Source of the DNA: Aestuariispira ectoiniformans
GTDB lineage: Bacteria; Pseudomonadota; Alphaproteobacteria; UBA8366; Aestuariispiraceae
DNA: 64,000 nucleotides
Direction of reading: 5' to 3'
Assembly (NCBI RefSeq): GCF_025136295.1
Contig: NZ_CP062788.1
Coordinates: 620,001 to 684,000 of the forward strand
Under the pieces are notes generated by a model. That model was given only the letters and a program-made list of their open reading frames with translations. It searched no databases and had not been told where the DNA came from. Position 1 is the stretch's first letter; every line of letters begins with the position of its first letter. This document shows positions 43,110 through 52,821 of the stretch, piece by piece. The position numbers were made by a program, and so were the translations under genes.

Positions 43110-43970
43110 ATGAGCGGTCAGAAGGTTACCCTTGCGCCGGGTCTCTATCCGGTTGCGACCCCGATCGGCAACCTGCGTGATATCACCCTGCGCGCACTGG
43201 ATGTTTTGTCCTCCGCCGATGTAATCGCCTGCGAAGACAGCCGCATTACCAAACGGCTTTTGCAGGCCTATGGCATCACGACACCGGTGATCCCCTATCA
43301 CGAACATAACGCCGCTTCCATGCGCCCGCGTATCCTGGAACGGATCGAAAAGGGCGAGGCGGTGGTTCTGGTTTCCGACGCGGGTACGCCGCTGATCTCC
43401 GACCCCGGCTTCAAACTGGTCCGGGCGCTGGTGGAGGCGGATGGCAAGGTCTATCCGATCCCGGGCGCATCCGCCCCGATCACGGCGCTTAGCGCGGCGG
43501 GCCTGCCCAGCGACCATTTCCTGTTTGTCGGGTTTCCGCCCAATAAACAGGCGGCGCGCCGGAAGGCTTTGGAAACATTCAGTCATATTGATGCGACATT
43601 GATCTTCTTTGAATCTCCTAAACGGCTGAAAGACTGCCTGACGGATATGGCGGATTTATGGCCGGACCGTCAGGCGGTGGTCGCGCGTGAACTGACCAAG
43701 ATGTTTGAGGAATTCCGCCGCATGCCGCTGACGGAACTGGCGGCCTCCTATATCGACCAGCCGACGCCCAAGGGTGAAATCGTGATCCTGGTGGAACCGC
43801 CGCACAAGGCGGATGAGGCCATGGACGAAGAGGATCTGGACGGTCTGATCCTGAAGGCCCTGGAAACCCAGTCCCTGCGCGATGCGTCTGCCGATGTGGC
43901 TTCGGTGACCGGCCTGCCAAAAAAACAGGTCTACAAACGCGCGTTGGACCTTTCCAAAAACAAGGACTGA
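43110..43970 (+). CDS. rsmI: 16S rRNA (cytidine-1402-2'-O)-methyltransferase RsmI
   Basis: A 286-aa tetrapyrrole-methylase-fold enzyme that methylates the 2'-O of C1402 in 16S rRNA. LYPVATPIGNLRDITLRAL, VIACEDSRITKRLLQAYGI, VLVSDAGTPLISDPGFKLVR and PIPGASAPITALSAAGLPSDHFLFVGF are diagnostic. The frame is open to an ATG at 43023, but that would overlap the divergent lipoprotein gene; 43110 gives the usual length. A yraN gene follows. Confidence 0.95.
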   Translation: MSGQKVTLAPGLYPVATPIGNLRDITLRALDVLSSADVIACEDSRITKRLLQAYGITTPVIPYHEHNAASMRPRILERIEKGEAVVLVSDAGTPLISDPGFKLVRALVEADGKVYPIPGASAPITALSAAGLPSDHFLFVGFPPNKQAARRKALETFSHIDATLIFFESPKRLKDCLTDMADLWPDRQAVVARELTKMFEEFRRMPLTELAASYIDQPTPKGEIVILVEPPHKADEAMDEEDLDGLILKALETQSLRDASADVASVTGLPKKQVYKRALDLSKNKD

Positions 43971-43977
43971 TGCAGGC

Positions 43978-44352
43978 GTGACAGGTCATTCCAGGCATCA
44001 TCGCTATCGAATTGGGCATCGCGCGGAATGGCTGGCGGCCTGCTGGCTGCGCCTGAAGGGATATCGTATTCTGGCGCGGCGGTTAAAGACGCCGGTCGGC
44101 GAGATCGATCTGTTGGCCCGGCGTGGCGGTCTTTGCCTTGTGGTCGAGGTCAAACACCGGCGGGACCATGCCACGGCGGCGGAGGCAATCACCGCCCGGC
44201 AGTGGCAGCGTATCGCCCGGGCCTATGACTGGTGGCGCATGCAAAATGGGGCCGGGCAGGGCGCGGACGAGGCCGTGCGTTTCGATGCAATTCTTGTTGC
44301 GCCCTGGCGTTTTCCAAATCATGTTCAGGATGCGTGGCGGCCCGGTTTGTAG
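43978..44352 (+). CDS. YraN family protein (UPF0102, endonuclease-like)
   Basis: A 124-aa protein starting with GTG. The restriction-endonuclease-like core is GHRAEWLAACWLRLKGYRILARRLKTPVGEIDLLARRGGLCLVVEVKHR, with the E-I-D and E-V-K residues of the putative active site. The natural role is unknown. It lies 7 nt after rsmI, as in most proteobacteria. Confidence 0.9.
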   Translation: MTGHSRHHRYRIGHRAEWLAACWLRLKGYRILARRLKTPVGEIDLLARRGGLCLVVEVKHRRDHATAAEAITARQWQRIARAYDWWRMQNGAGQGADEAVRFDAILVAPWRFPNHVQDAWRPGL

Positions 44353-44391
44353 CGGGCCAGTGTGAAGTCGTGAGGGAGTTATAGAAGTCCG

Positions 44392-45039
44392 ATGCAGTCT
44401 CCGATGCGTATGGTTTTTCTGCTGTTTTTGGTCGTGGTTCAGGCAGGCTGGCTTGCCGGTTGTACGCCGATCGGTGTTGCGGTCAGCGCCGGGGCCATGG
44501 CAGGGTCGGTCGCCCTGGAAGAGCGAAGCATGGAGGACAGTCTCCGCGACCGGGGCATCGCCCTTGAAATCAACGAGTTGCTGGCCAAGGAAAGCGGCAG
44601 GCTTTTTGCCAACGTCAGCGTTGATGTTGTGGAGGGCCGGGTGCTTCTCACCGGTGCGGTGGCGCGTGAGGAGGACCGGCTGGAGGCCCTGAAACTGACC
44701 TGGAAAGTTGATGACGTGGAAGAGGTGATCAACGAAATCCAGGTGACCAAGGATGGCGATATCACGGAACTGTCCCGCGATACGCTGACCAAGACCCGGC
44801 TTGCCAGCGAAATCACCTTCGACCGTGATGTGAAGGCGGTGAACTACGAAATTTCCGTCGTCAACGGCACGGTTTACCTGTTCGGGATTGCAGAAAATCA
44901 AATGGAAGTGGATCAGGTCATTGCACATGCGCGTGACCTACCCTATGTCCGTCATATCGTATCGCATATGCGTATGAAGGACGATCCCGCCCGGCTGGAC
45001 CGTCTGAAAGCGCAAAATGACGACAGCAGCGAAAGCTGA
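44392..45039 (+). CDS. BON-domain lipoprotein (DolP/OsmY-like)
   Basis: A 215-aa exported lipoprotein with lipobox LAGC (Cys24). It has two BON domains (about residues 60-130 and 130-205): VSVDVVEGRVLLTGAV and KAVNYEISVVNGTVYLFGIA. Proteins of this type (DolP, formerly YraP) bind anionic lipids at the outer membrane and support envelope integrity. The rsmI-yraN-BON order mirrors E. coli rsmI-yraN-diaA-dolP. Confidence 0.92.
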   Translation: MQSPMRMVFLLFLVVVQAGWLAGCTPIGVAVSAGAMAGSVALEERSMEDSLRDRGIALEINELLAKESGRLFANVSVDVVEGRVLLTGAVAREEDRLEALKLTWKVDDVEEVINEIQVTKDGDITELSRDTLTKTRLASEITFDRDVKAVNYEISVVNGTVYLFGIAENQMEVDQVIAHARDLPYVRHIVSHMRMKDDPARLDRLKAQNDDSSES

Positions 45040-45078
45040 CCTGCCCGTTTCGACCCATTTGGAAAGGACCAAAGCCCC

Positions 45079-46020
45079 ATGTCCCGTATCGTCGCCATTC
45101 AGATGGACCCAATCGAACCGATTGATATCAATGCCGACAGCACCTTTGTTTTGGGGCTTGAGGCGCAGAAGCGCGGCTATCGCCTGTATCACTATCTGCC
45201 GCGCGACCTGAGTTTCCGCGAGGGCAAGGTGATCGCCCATGCGCGGCCGCTGACCCTGAAACGGGAAGTCGGCAATCACTACGCGCTCGGCACGACAGAG
45301 GAACTGGACCTGTCCACCACGGATGTGGTGTTGATGCGCCAGGACCCGCCATTCGATATGGCCTATATCACGGCCACCCATATCCTGGAGCATATCCATC
45401 CCAAGACCCTGGTGGTGAATGACCCGGTCAGCGTGCGCAATGCGCCGGAAAAGCTGCTGGTCACGCATTTCCCGGACCTGATGCCGCCGACGCTGATCAC
45501 CTCCAACCAGAAGGATGTGATCGCCTTCCGGGAGGAACACAAGGATATCATCGTCAAGCCGCTCTACGGCAACGGCGGGGCAGGCGTCTTCCATCTGACG
45601 CCGGGGGATGAAAACCTGACGGCGCTGATGGAGATGTTCACCGAATTCTATCGTGAACCGGTGATCGTGCAGAAATTCCTGCCGGAAGTGCGTCAGGGCG
45701 ACAAGCGTATTATCCTGGTGGATGGCGAGCCGGTGGGCGCGATCAACCGCATCCCGAAAGAAGGCGAGGCCCGTTCCAACATGCATGTGGGCGGCAAGGC
45801 GGTGAAATCCAGCCTGACCGCGCGGGAACAGGAAATTTGTTCCAAGATCGGCCCGACCCTGAAAAACCAGGGCCTGATTTTCGTCGGTATCGACGTGATC
45901 GGCGACTATCTGACCGAGATCAACGTGACCTCGCCGACCGGCCTGCAGGAAATCAACCGTTATGACGATACCTGCCTGGAAGCACTGATCTGGGACGCCA
46001 TCGACGCCCGGCTTTGCTAG
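45079..46020 (+). CDS. gshB: Glutathione synthetase
   Basis: A 313-aa ATP-grasp ligase that joins gamma-glutamylcysteine and glycine. Visible segments: [19 protein letters not shown] at the N-terminus, [53 protein letters not shown] as the ATP-grasp loop, and [24 protein letters not shown]. The length is normal. A DUF523 gene begins 8 nt after its stop. Confidence 0.97.
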   Translation: MSRIVAIQMDPIEPIDINADSTFVLGLEAQKRGYRLYHYLPRDLSFREGKVIAHARPLTLKREVGNHYALGTTEELDLSTTDVVLMRQDPPFDMAYITATHILEHIHPKTLVVNDPVSVRNAPEKLLVTHFPDLMPPTLITSNQKDVIAFREEHKDIIVKPLYGNGGAGVFHLTPGDENLTALMEMFTEFYREPVIVQKFLPEVRQGDKRIILVDGEPVGAINRIPKEGEARSNMHVGGKAVKSSLTAREQEICSKIGPTLKNQGLIFVGIDVIGDYLTEINVTSPTGLQEINRYDDTCLEALIWDAIDARLC

Positions 46021-46028
46021 GCCCCGCG

Positions 46029-46484
46029 ATGGCTTCCAAAGTCCTTGTCAGCGCCTGTTTGCTGGGTCAGAGGGTGCGCTATGACGGTGGTCATGCCCGC
46101 GCCGATGACGCGGCGTTGCAGATGCTGCTGGATGTGGACCGGGTGATCCCGTTTTGTCCGGAAGTGGCGGGTGGTTTGCCAACGCCGCGCCCCCCGGCAG
46201 AAATCCGCGAGGGCCGGGTTGTCGAGGAAACGGGCGGTGATGTTACCGATGCCTTTGACCGTGGCGCGGAAAAGGCGCTGACGCTATGCCAAAGGCACGG
46301 TATAACGGTCGCCGTCCTCAAACAGAACAGCCCCAGTTGCGGCAGTGCCTTCATCTATGACGGAACATTTTCCGGTCAAAAGATCGAAGGGCAGGGGCGG
46401 ACGGCGGCCTTGCTGTCGGCCAATGGTATCCGGGTTTTCGGTGAGGATCGTCTGGCGGAGGCACTGGCGCTGCTAGAGCGCTAG
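46029..46484 (+). CDS. DUF523 family protein
   Basis: A 151-aa protein with the family's conserved cysteines: VLVSACLLGQRVRYDGG, VIPFCPEVAGGLPTPRPPAEI and VLKQNSPSCGSAFIYDG. The cysteine pattern suggests metal or Fe-S binding; the function is unknown. The start at 46029 is favoured over an upstream TTG. Its 3' end overlaps the convergent solute-binding gene by 12 nt. Confidence 0.9.
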   Translation: MASKVLVSACLLGQRVRYDGGHARADDAALQMLLDVDRVIPFCPEVAGGLPTPRPPAEIREGRVVEETGGDVTDAFDRGAEKALTLCQRHGITVAVLKQNSPSCGSAFIYDGTFSGQKIEGQGRTAALLSANGIRVFGEDRLAEALALLER

Positions 46485-47270
46485 TTGATAACGCGCACTC
46501 ATCGCACTCAGTTTTCCACTGGTCCAAAGTGCTTCCAGCGCCTTGTTGAAACGTGCCTGCAGGACCTTGTCATTCTTCACTTTTGGAAAGCCGAAGTAAC
46601 CATGGGTCTGATGAAAGGCCGGGTGCAGGATCGCCAGCCTGTCACCCAGGCCCTGCCGTTTCAATTCAAACAGGGCATTGCGTTCATTGCCGGCCAGCAA
46701 ATCCGCCCGGTCGGCTATCAGCATGCCCGGCCCCAGATCGAACCTGGGAATAAGGGTCAGGCGTAGCTGTCGTCTAAGGGTGTTGAATTCCGGGCCGTAA
46801 TCCCAGCCGCGTACGGCGAGGATACGTTCTTTCGCCAGTTTGCGAAGATCTCCGGTCCAGGTCACAGTGGACGTGCGCCGGGAAACAAAGACCATGCGGT
46901 CCGAATAGAAATGGTGGGTGGAAAAATCGAGATAGTCTGCCCGTTCTTCTGACCAATAGGGGCCGATCAACCCGTCGATCGTGCCGCCGCGCGCTGCCGC
47001 CAGGGCCCGCGCCCAGGGATAATGCAGGGTCTTGAAGGTCATCCCCGTGTTTTGGCTGATCTCACGCAGGATATCCACGGCCAGCCCAAAGTGGTTCCCG
47101 TGGTCATCCTGTTCGAAAATCAGGGGAAAGGTCGTGCCTGCAAATTTATAGATGTTGTCGTCCGCACGTGTGGTGCCGGTGGTCAGCAGAAAACCGGCAA
47201 ACAGGATAAACAATATCCTTGCTCTCAAATGCCAGGTGTGGCGGATTTGCCCGCCAATGGGAAAAAACAT
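46473..47270 (-). CDS. Periplasmic solute-binding protein-like (SBP family 3)
   Basis: A 265-aa exported protein with a signal segment (LRARILFILFAGFLLTTGTTRAD) and a type 2 periplasmic-binding fold: FGLAVDILREISQNTGMTFKTLHYPWARALAAARGGTIDGLIGPYWSEERADYLDFS. Members without linked permease genes are common in aquatic proteobacteria; the ligand is unknown. Starts at 47282 or 47318 are also possible, as no ribosome site decides clearly. No ABC permease is nearby. Confidence 0.82.
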   Translation of the reverse strand: MFFPIGGQIRHTWHLRARILFILFAGFLLTTGTTRADDNIYKFAGTTFPLIFEQDDHGNHFGLAVDILREISQNTGMTFKTLHYPWARALAAARGGTIDGLIGPYWSEERADYLDFSTHHFYSDRMVFVSRRTSTVTWTGDLRKLAKERILAVRGWDYGPEFNTLRRQLRLTLIPRFDLGPGMLIADRADLLAGNERNALFELKRQGLGDRLAILHPAFHQTHGYFGFPKVKNDKVLQARFNKALEALWTSGKLSAMSARYQLAL

Positions 47271-47357
47271 GAATGAGACCATCCGAAACAAACAGGCGAA
47301 TGTCGTTGACGTTACCATAGCGTCAAAATCAAAATACGCCTAACCCATAATCCTCGC

Positions 47358-47375
47358 CTGAAATTAACCGCTTAG
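47358..47375. repeat. 18-bp motif shared with the comM upstream region, copy 1
   Basis: CTGAAATTAACCGCTTAG here matches CTGAAATTAATCGCTTAG at 49482-49499 in 17 of 18 positions. It lies 40-90 bp upstream of the leftward binding-protein gene and about 230 bp before the carbamoyltransferase. Two hairpins, TAGGCC/GGCCTA (47373-47390) and GCCTCAG/CTGAGGC (47404-47421), follow directly. Confidence 0.5.
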
Positions 47376-47390
47376 GCCTTTATGGGCCTA

Positions 47391-47607
47391 TCTATACTGT
47401 AGCGCCTCAGGGCGCTGAGGCTGGAATGGGCGAGCATGCTGTACCCTGTTTTAGAAAGGGGCTGCGGAGAGTGTCGCGGGGGATTAATGGCAATATCTCT
47501 GTGTTTCACGACCCCCCTGTCATTCCAGCTCTGAATTGACAGTTGTTGCCCCGGTTCTATAAGTAGTCGGCGTTTTGGCGAGATTCATAGATGGGGTAAC
47601 CTCTCAC
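47391..47607. other. Intergenic region before the carbamoyltransferase gene
   Basis: About 217 nt with one hairpin (47404-47421, no T-tract) and no credible gene. It presumably contains the carbamoyltransferase promoter. Confidence 0.3.
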
Positions 47608-49368
47608 ATGATTGACAAGCGGAATCCGGTTATCCTCTCGATCCATACCGGAGGGCATGATGCCGCCGCGGCGGTTTTTCAGGGACAGACCCTGGTCAGC
47701 GCAATCCAGCTGGAGCGTCTGACCCGTAAGAAAGGGGACGGTAACCGCTTTCCTGATGAGGCAATTGAAGAGGTTCTGTCGATTGCGGGCATGGCCCGGA
47801 AGGATGTTGATGTTCTTCTCTGTTCCCGTATGGGATTCCCGGCCCAGTATTTTACCCATTGGTCCGCGCCGAAGAAGGCGGAATATGAACTGCGCGCCAA
47901 ATTGGGAAATCCCCGCATCAAACATATTTCCGGCGAGATGCAGCGCTCGAAAACCGTTGATCTGTCCGCCATTTTCAACAAAGGCCGGTTTTTAACTGAA
48001 AATGGCTTTCGTGCCGATGCGGTGATGGATTTCTATAATCATCATTATGCTCACGCCTATTCTGCGCTGGCCTATACCGATTGGCAGGATGCCATGCTCT
48101 ACACGGCCGATGCCGGGGGTGACAATGTGCATTGGAGCCAGCATGTCCTGAAGGATGGCAGGCTTACCCATAACCATGGGGTTGAAGAGGAAATCTACAA
48201 GGAAAAGCGTATCGACAGTGTAGGCTTTGCCTATAGTTTCATGACTGCAGCGCTTGGTTATCGCATGTCCCGGCATGAGGGAAAGCTGACCGGTCTTGCC
48301 GCCTATGGCAAACCTGTTCTGGCCGAGAAAATCGGCCGCCGCTTTACTGTTGACGAAGATGGCAGTGTGACGTCGGACTTCACCGATTTTGCCGATATGC
48401 GCGATTTCATAACTGAACTCGCCAAGACGGTCTCGCCGGAAGACGCTGCGGCATCCATTCAGGAAGTGCTTGAAGATAAAATTCTGACTTCCGTCTCCCG
48501 GATGATCAAGCGCAGCGGCAGCCGCAACCTGGGCCTGGCAGGTGGCGTATTCGCCAATGTCCGCCTCAATCGCCTTCTGGCGGAATCCCTCGATATCGAT
48601 GAAATTTTCGTCTTTCCGGGTATGGGGGACGAGGGCATTTGTGTTGGCGGTGTTCATCAGTGGTTGGCCGAACAAAACGGCTTGGCAGCCTGGCTGGAGG
48701 GGCGCCGGCGCCTGGACGATGTTTACCTCGCCCGCGATTTCAATCTGGAGATTGATGACGTATTGGTGGGGCATGACAGCGTAACCAGGATTAGCGACGA
48801 ACCGGTCTCCGCATCATCCCGCCTGATCAATGCGGGATGGGTCGGTGCAATTTATAACGGGCGAATGGAATTCGGTCCCCGCGCGCTTGGTGCGCGCAGC
48901 ATTATTGCCAGCCCGGCGGATAACAGCATCAACGGATCGCTCAATGACCGGCTGCAGCGTACCGAATTCATGCCTTTCGCACCTTATGTCCTGGAGGAGG
49001 ATGCGCGGGAGGTTTTCGAAATCTGCGACAAGACGGCCTATGCCTGCCGTTTCATGACTATTACCTGTGAGGTCAAAGAATATTGGCGCGACAAAATTCC
49101 GGCGGTTGTTCACGTGGACGGAACAGCCCGTCCGCAGGTCGTGCGTCGTCAGGAAAACGCGCTTTATTATGATATTTTGAAGGATTTCAAGGCTGTATCT
49201 GGCCTGCCGGTTCTGGTGAATACCAGCTTCAATGCGCATGAGGAGCCGATTATCAACCGTCCGGAAGAATGCCTGAATGCCCTGCTTCATAACCGTGTCG
49301 ATTTCATCGTTACCCAGGGCGGCGTTTATGCCCTTCGTGAACGGGCGGCGACGTTGGCTGTTAGCTGA
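47608..49368 (+). CDS. Carbamoyltransferase, NodU/CmcH family
   Basis: A 586-aa enzyme expected to transfer a carbamoyl group from carbamoyl phosphate to a sugar or natural-product hydroxyl. The N-terminal Kae1-like domain has SIHTGGHDAAAAVFQ, FYNHHYAHAYSALAY, LYTADAGGDNVHWS and LAGGVFANVRLNRLL with FPGMGDEGICVGG. The C-terminal YrdC-like domain includes GRMEFGPRALGARSIIASP and LVNTSFNAHEEPIINRPEE. The frame is open 11 codons upstream from a TTG; the ATG at 47608 is preferred. It is a single gene with no glycosyltransferase or biosynthetic genes beside it, so the substrate is unknown. Confidence 0.92.
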   Translation: MIDKRNPVILSIHTGGHDAAAAVFQGQTLVSAIQLERLTRKKGDGNRFPDEAIEEVLSIAGMARKDVDVLLCSRMGFPAQYFTHWSAPKKAEYELRAKLGNPRIKHISGEMQRSKTVDLSAIFNKGRFLTENGFRADAVMDFYNHHYAHAYSALAYTDWQDAMLYTADAGGDNVHWSQHVLKDGRLTHNHGVEEEIYKEKRIDSVGFAYSFMTAALGYRMSRHEGKLTGLAAYGKPVLAEKIGRRFTVDEDGSVTSDFTDFADMRDFITELAKTVSPEDAAASIQEVLEDKILTSVSRMIKRSGSRNLGLAGGVFANVRLNRLLAESLDIDEIFVFPGMGDEGICVGGVHQWLAEQNGLAAWLEGRRRLDDVYLARDFNLEIDDVLVGHDSVTRISDEPVSASSRLINAGWVGAIYNGRMEFGPRALGARSIIASPADNSINGSLNDRLQRTEFMPFAPYVLEEDAREVFEICDKTAYACRFMTITCEVKEYWRDKIPAVVHVDGTARPQVVRRQENALYYDILKDFKAVSGLPVLVNTSFNAHEEPIINRPEECLNALLHNRVDFIVTQGGVYALRERAATLAVS

Positions 49369-49481
49369 GCGTGTTCCGGCGATATCCTGCCTCTGCGTTG
49401 TGAAACCGGTTTTGACCCGACCTGTGTTTTGGATTGAAATACAGGGGTGCCGATGATCGGTCTTATTCTCCGCTGCCTGTG

Positions 49482-49499
49482 CTGAAATTAATCGCTTAG
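49482..49499. repeat. 18-bp motif shared with the 47.36-kb region, copy 2
   Basis: It matches copy 1 in 17 of 18 positions and lies 49-66 bp before the comM start, where promoter elements would be expected. Confidence 0.5.
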
Positions 49500-49547
49500 C
49501 CCCTTCATACCCTGGTTGCGAAAACGTAATGCAGGGGAGGGGGATTC

Positions 49548-51071
49548 ATGGTTGCACATATCAATACGGTGGCGTTTCAGGGGATCGAGACAAGGGTGAT
49601 CGATGTGCAGGTCCAGATGTCGAACGGGCTGCCGGCCTTTTCCATTGTGGGCTTGCCGGACAAGGCGGTGACCGAAGCACGGGAACGGGTGCGTTCCGCG
49701 CTGACGGCGCTGGGCCTGTCGCTGCCGCCCAAGAGGATTACGGTCAACCTGTCGCCAGCCGACCTGCAAAAGGAAGGCAGCCATTTTGACCTGCCGATCG
49801 CGTTGGGTCTTCTGGTGGCGATGGAGGTCCTGCCTGCAGAGGAATTGCAGGGTTTTGTTGCACTGGGGGAATTGGGGCTGGATGGGGCGCTGGCCCCGGT
49901 GGCGGGGGTGTTGCCTGCGGCCATCGATGCCAATGCGGCGGACAAGGGTTTGATCTGTCCGGAAGCCAACGGCGGGGAGGCCGCCTGGGCCGGGGTGGCC
50001 CCGATCCTGGCGGCCTCCGGTTTGCTGGCGTTGATTAATCATTTCAAAGGCTCCCAGGTGCTGACCCCGCCCAAACCCGGTGAGGCGGTCCGCCCCGATG
50101 CGGCATTGGATCTGGCCGACGTGAAGGGGCAGGAAGCTGCCAAACGGGCGTTGGAGATCGCGGCGGCAGGGTCACACAATCTGCTGATGTCCGGGCCACC
50201 GGGTTCGGGCAAATCCATGCTGGCGGCGCGGATGCCGGGCATTCTGCCGCCCATGACGGCAAGGGAGGCCCTGGAGGTTTCCATGATCCGTTCCATCTCG
50301 GGCCTGCTGAAGGATGGTCGCCTGGATCGGACAAGGCCGTTTCGCGATCCCCACCATTCCAGCTCCATGCCAGCGCTTGTCGGCGGCGGCAACCGGGCGC
50401 GGCCGGGGGAGATCAGCCTCGCCCATAATGGTGTGTTGTTCCTGGACGAATTACCCGAATATGCCCGCGCGGCGCTGGAAAGCCTGCGTCAGCCGTTGGA
50501 GACGGGCTATGCGGTGGTGGCGCGGGCCAATGCCCATGTGACCTATCCTGCGCGGTTTCAACTGATTGCGGCGATGAACCCCTGCCGCTGCGGCCATATC
50601 GACGATCCGTCGGTCGCCTGCCGCCGGGCCCCGAAATGCGCCGATGATTATCAGAGCCGTATATCCGGGCCGCTATTTGACCGGATCGATCTGCATGTGA
50701 CCGTCTCGGCGGTGAAGCCCCACGAACTGGCGGGGATGAATGCCGCGGAGAGCAGTGCGGATGTGGCGGCGCGGGTAATGGCCGCCCGCGAATTGCAGGC
50801 GGCGCGCTATCACCACCTGCCGGAAAACAAACGCATCCGCACCAATGCGGAGGCCGACGGGCGGTTGTTGTCCGAGGTTGCCACACCCGACGCAGACGGC
50901 CAGAAAATCCTGACCATGGCAGTGGAACGGCTGAAGCTGTCGGGGCGTGGTTATCACCGCGTCCTGCGGGTGGCGCGCACGCTGGCCGATCTGGACGGTT
51001 CGCAGACGGTGCGCAAGCCGCATATTGCCGAAGCGGTGGCCTATCGGCGGATGGCCGTTGCGCGAGGGTGA
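49548..51071 (+). CDS. comM: YifB/ComM family Mg-chelatase-like AAA+ ATPase
   Basis: A 507-aa hexameric helicase-like ATPase; ComM promotes branch migration during natural transformation in Vibrio and Haemophilus. The N-terminal ChlI-like part reads GLPAFSIVGLPDKAVTEARERVRSAL and PKRITVNLSPADLQKEGSHFDLPIA. Walker A is MSGPPGSGKSMLA, Walker B NGVLFLDELPEY, and the zinc-finger-like segment NPCRCGHIDDPSVACRRAPKC follows, then the C-terminal KLSGRGYHRVLRVARTIADL-type domain. GGGGAGGGGG precedes the ATG. Confidence 0.95.
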   Translation: MVAHINTVAFQGIETRVIDVQVQMSNGLPAFSIVGLPDKAVTEARERVRSALTALGLSLPPKRITVNLSPADLQKEGSHFDLPIALGLLVAMEVLPAEELQGFVALGELGLDGALAPVAGVLPAAIDANAADKGLICPEANGGEAAWAGVAPILAASGLLALINHFKGSQVLTPPKPGEAVRPDAALDLADVKGQEAAKRALEIAAAGSHNLLMSGPPGSGKSMLAARMPGILPPMTAREALEVSMIRSISGLLKDGRLDRTRPFRDPHHSSSMPALVGGGNRARPGEISLAHNGVLFLDELPEYARAALESLRQPLETGYAVVARANAHVTYPARFQLIAAMNPCRCGHIDDPSVACRRAPKCADDYQSRISGPLFDRIDLHVTVSAVKPHELAGMNAAESSADVAARVMAARELQAARYHHLPENKRIRTNAEADGRLLSEVATPDADGQKILTMAVERLKLSGRGYHRVLRVARTLADLDGSQTVRKPHIAEAVAYRRMAVARG

Positions 51072-51196
51072 CGGGGGAAGTCTTCAAAAAAATAGCAATG
51101 GATGGATTATTAATCCTTTGGAAGGGGTTTGGCCGTATTATCCCTTTAAAAATGCGTCCAAAACCCATTCTGAGAACTTGGTAAGCACCGGAATTT

Positions 51197-52777
51197 ATGA
51201 AGAAAACCCGCGTATCACTCAAATACCGCATTGTGGCTATCCTTTGCGCGGTTCTGGTCAGCACACTTCTGGTCAGTATTGTCAGCGCCTATCAGTTCTT
51301 CTGGCCATCTTTCCAGGAGATCGAACAATCGCTGGCCAAGCAGAATGCACAACGCGTTGAAAACACGATTGAGCATGATCTGGATACCCTGGACGCCTTC
51401 GTTGCGGACTGGGCCCTTTGGGATGACAGTTATAACTTCATAAACAACCGGTCCGATGCATATATTCAATCCAATCTTCAGCCACCGACTTTCTGGCAGA
51501 ATAACCTGTCCGGCATTGCCTATATCGGTGCACAGGGACGGACAGTGTGGGCCAAGTCCTATGACTATGGCCTGGATAAAATGGTGGCCTTCCCGCCGGA
51601 GGTTGAACAGTTCATCGCCCGGACGATTTCTGAAAACGGACGTCTGCCGGAGGAGGGAATCTCCGGCATTGTACGTGTCGGGGACGGATTTGCCCTTATG
51701 GCGGCCCACGGTATCCAGGACAGCCGCATGGTGGAAACCCCGACAGGGGCGCTGGTCATGTTGCGCCGTTTTGACGAAGATTTCCTGGACCGGTTGCGCC
51801 ACGATACGCGTTCCTACGTCTATGCGGGGTCTATTTACGATCGTCCGTCCGGCGAACGGGATCAGGCAAACGCCCTGTTGGACGAAAATGTGCGCACGGT
51901 CTGGTTTGATCTTCCGGTCGTCAATGATACGGACCCCATCCGGTTTTTCGTCGAGACATCCCGGACAATCACGGACGCCGCGGTCCGCGCCCTGAGTGGC
52001 GATGTTATCTCTGTGGCGATCGGGTCCCTGCTTGTATTCATCGTCATGATGATTGTGCTGGAGTTTCAGCTCGTGCGTCCGCTTTCCGTCCTGTGTGCCG
52101 GCCTGATTGCGCGGCAGAAGAACCCGATGGCCCGCCTCGGGATCAATCGCCTGCGTGACGACGAGATCGGCCTGATTGCGCAGGAGGTGGACCGCCTGCA
52201 GCGCCGCATCCTGGAAATGGCCCTGAAAGATGGTCTGACCGGCCTGCCTAACCGGCGTTTGTTCGATGACAGGCTTGAACGGGCGGTGGAACAGGCCGAC
52301 CGGCGCAACACGAAAATTGCCGTTCTCTTCATTGATCTGGACGGCTTCAAGCCGGTGAATGACAAATTCGGCCATCAGGAAGGGGACCGCCTTCTGGAAC
52401 GGGTTGCGAAACGCTTTAACAATGCCATACGCACCAGCGACACCCTGGCGCGCTTCGGCGGGGACGAGTTCGCCACGGTGGTGGAGTTCCGCAAAGACGC
52501 CCGGCTCGGTCTCGAGGTCCTGTGCCGTAAGTTGATCCAGCAGCTGGACAGGCCTTTCAAGGTTGGCGACAGTTATATCCGCATCTCTGCCTCGATCGGT
52601 TGCGCAATCTATCCGGACCAGGCCGAGGATACGGTGGAGTTGTTGCGCATGGCCGACGAGGCCATGTATGAGGTAAAACACAAAGGAAAAGCCGCCTGGC
52701 TGATCCATGGCGGCAACGGCAAGGCCGATCCCGACGGGGACGGGCGTCCCGAACTGCCGTTCCGTGCCATACGCTAG
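51197..52777 (+). CDS. Membrane CHASE4-GGDEF diguanylate cyclase
   Basis: A 526-aa inner-membrane signalling protein. TM1 is at residues 9-32 and is followed by a periplasmic CHASE4-type sensor (VENTIEHDLDTLDAFVADWALWDDSY). TM2 lies near 275-295 (VISVAIGSLLVFIVMMIVLEF) with a short HAMP-like stretch (LRDDEIGLIAQEVDRLQRRI). The GGDEF domain starts at LKDGLTGLPNRRLFDDRLERA, with the active site FGGDEFATVVE intact, so c-di-GMP synthesis is predicted. No EAL domain is present. It is a single gene between comM and dnaK. Confidence 0.93.
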   Translation: MKKTRVSLKYRIVAILCAVLVSTLLVSIVSAYQFFWPSFQEIEQSLAKQNAQRVENTIEHDLDTLDAFVADWALWDDSYNFINNRSDAYIQSNLQPPTFWQNNLSGIAYIGAQGRTVWAKSYDYGLDKMVAFPPEVEQFIARTISENGRLPEEGISGIVRVGDGFALMAAHGIQDSRMVETPTGALVMLRRFDEDFLDRLRHDTRSYVYAGSIYDRPSGERDQANALLDENVRTVWFDLPVVNDTDPIRFFVETSRTITDAAVRALSGDVISVAIGSLLVFIVMMIVLEFQLVRPLSVLCAGLIARQKNPMARLGINRLRDDEIGLIAQEVDRLQRRILEMALKDGLTGLPNRRLFDDRLERAVEQADRRNTKIAVLFIDLDGFKPVNDKFGHQEGDRLLERVAKRFNNAIRTSDTLARFGGDEFATVVEFRKDARLGLEVLCRKLIQQLDRPFKVGDSYIRISASIGCAIYPDQAEDTVELLRMADEAMYEVKHKGKAAWLIHGGNGKADPDGDGRPELPFRAIR

Positions 52778-52821
52778 CAGGCAAAAAAACGGAATAGATG
52801 CCGTGGTTGTGGGAAAGGATG

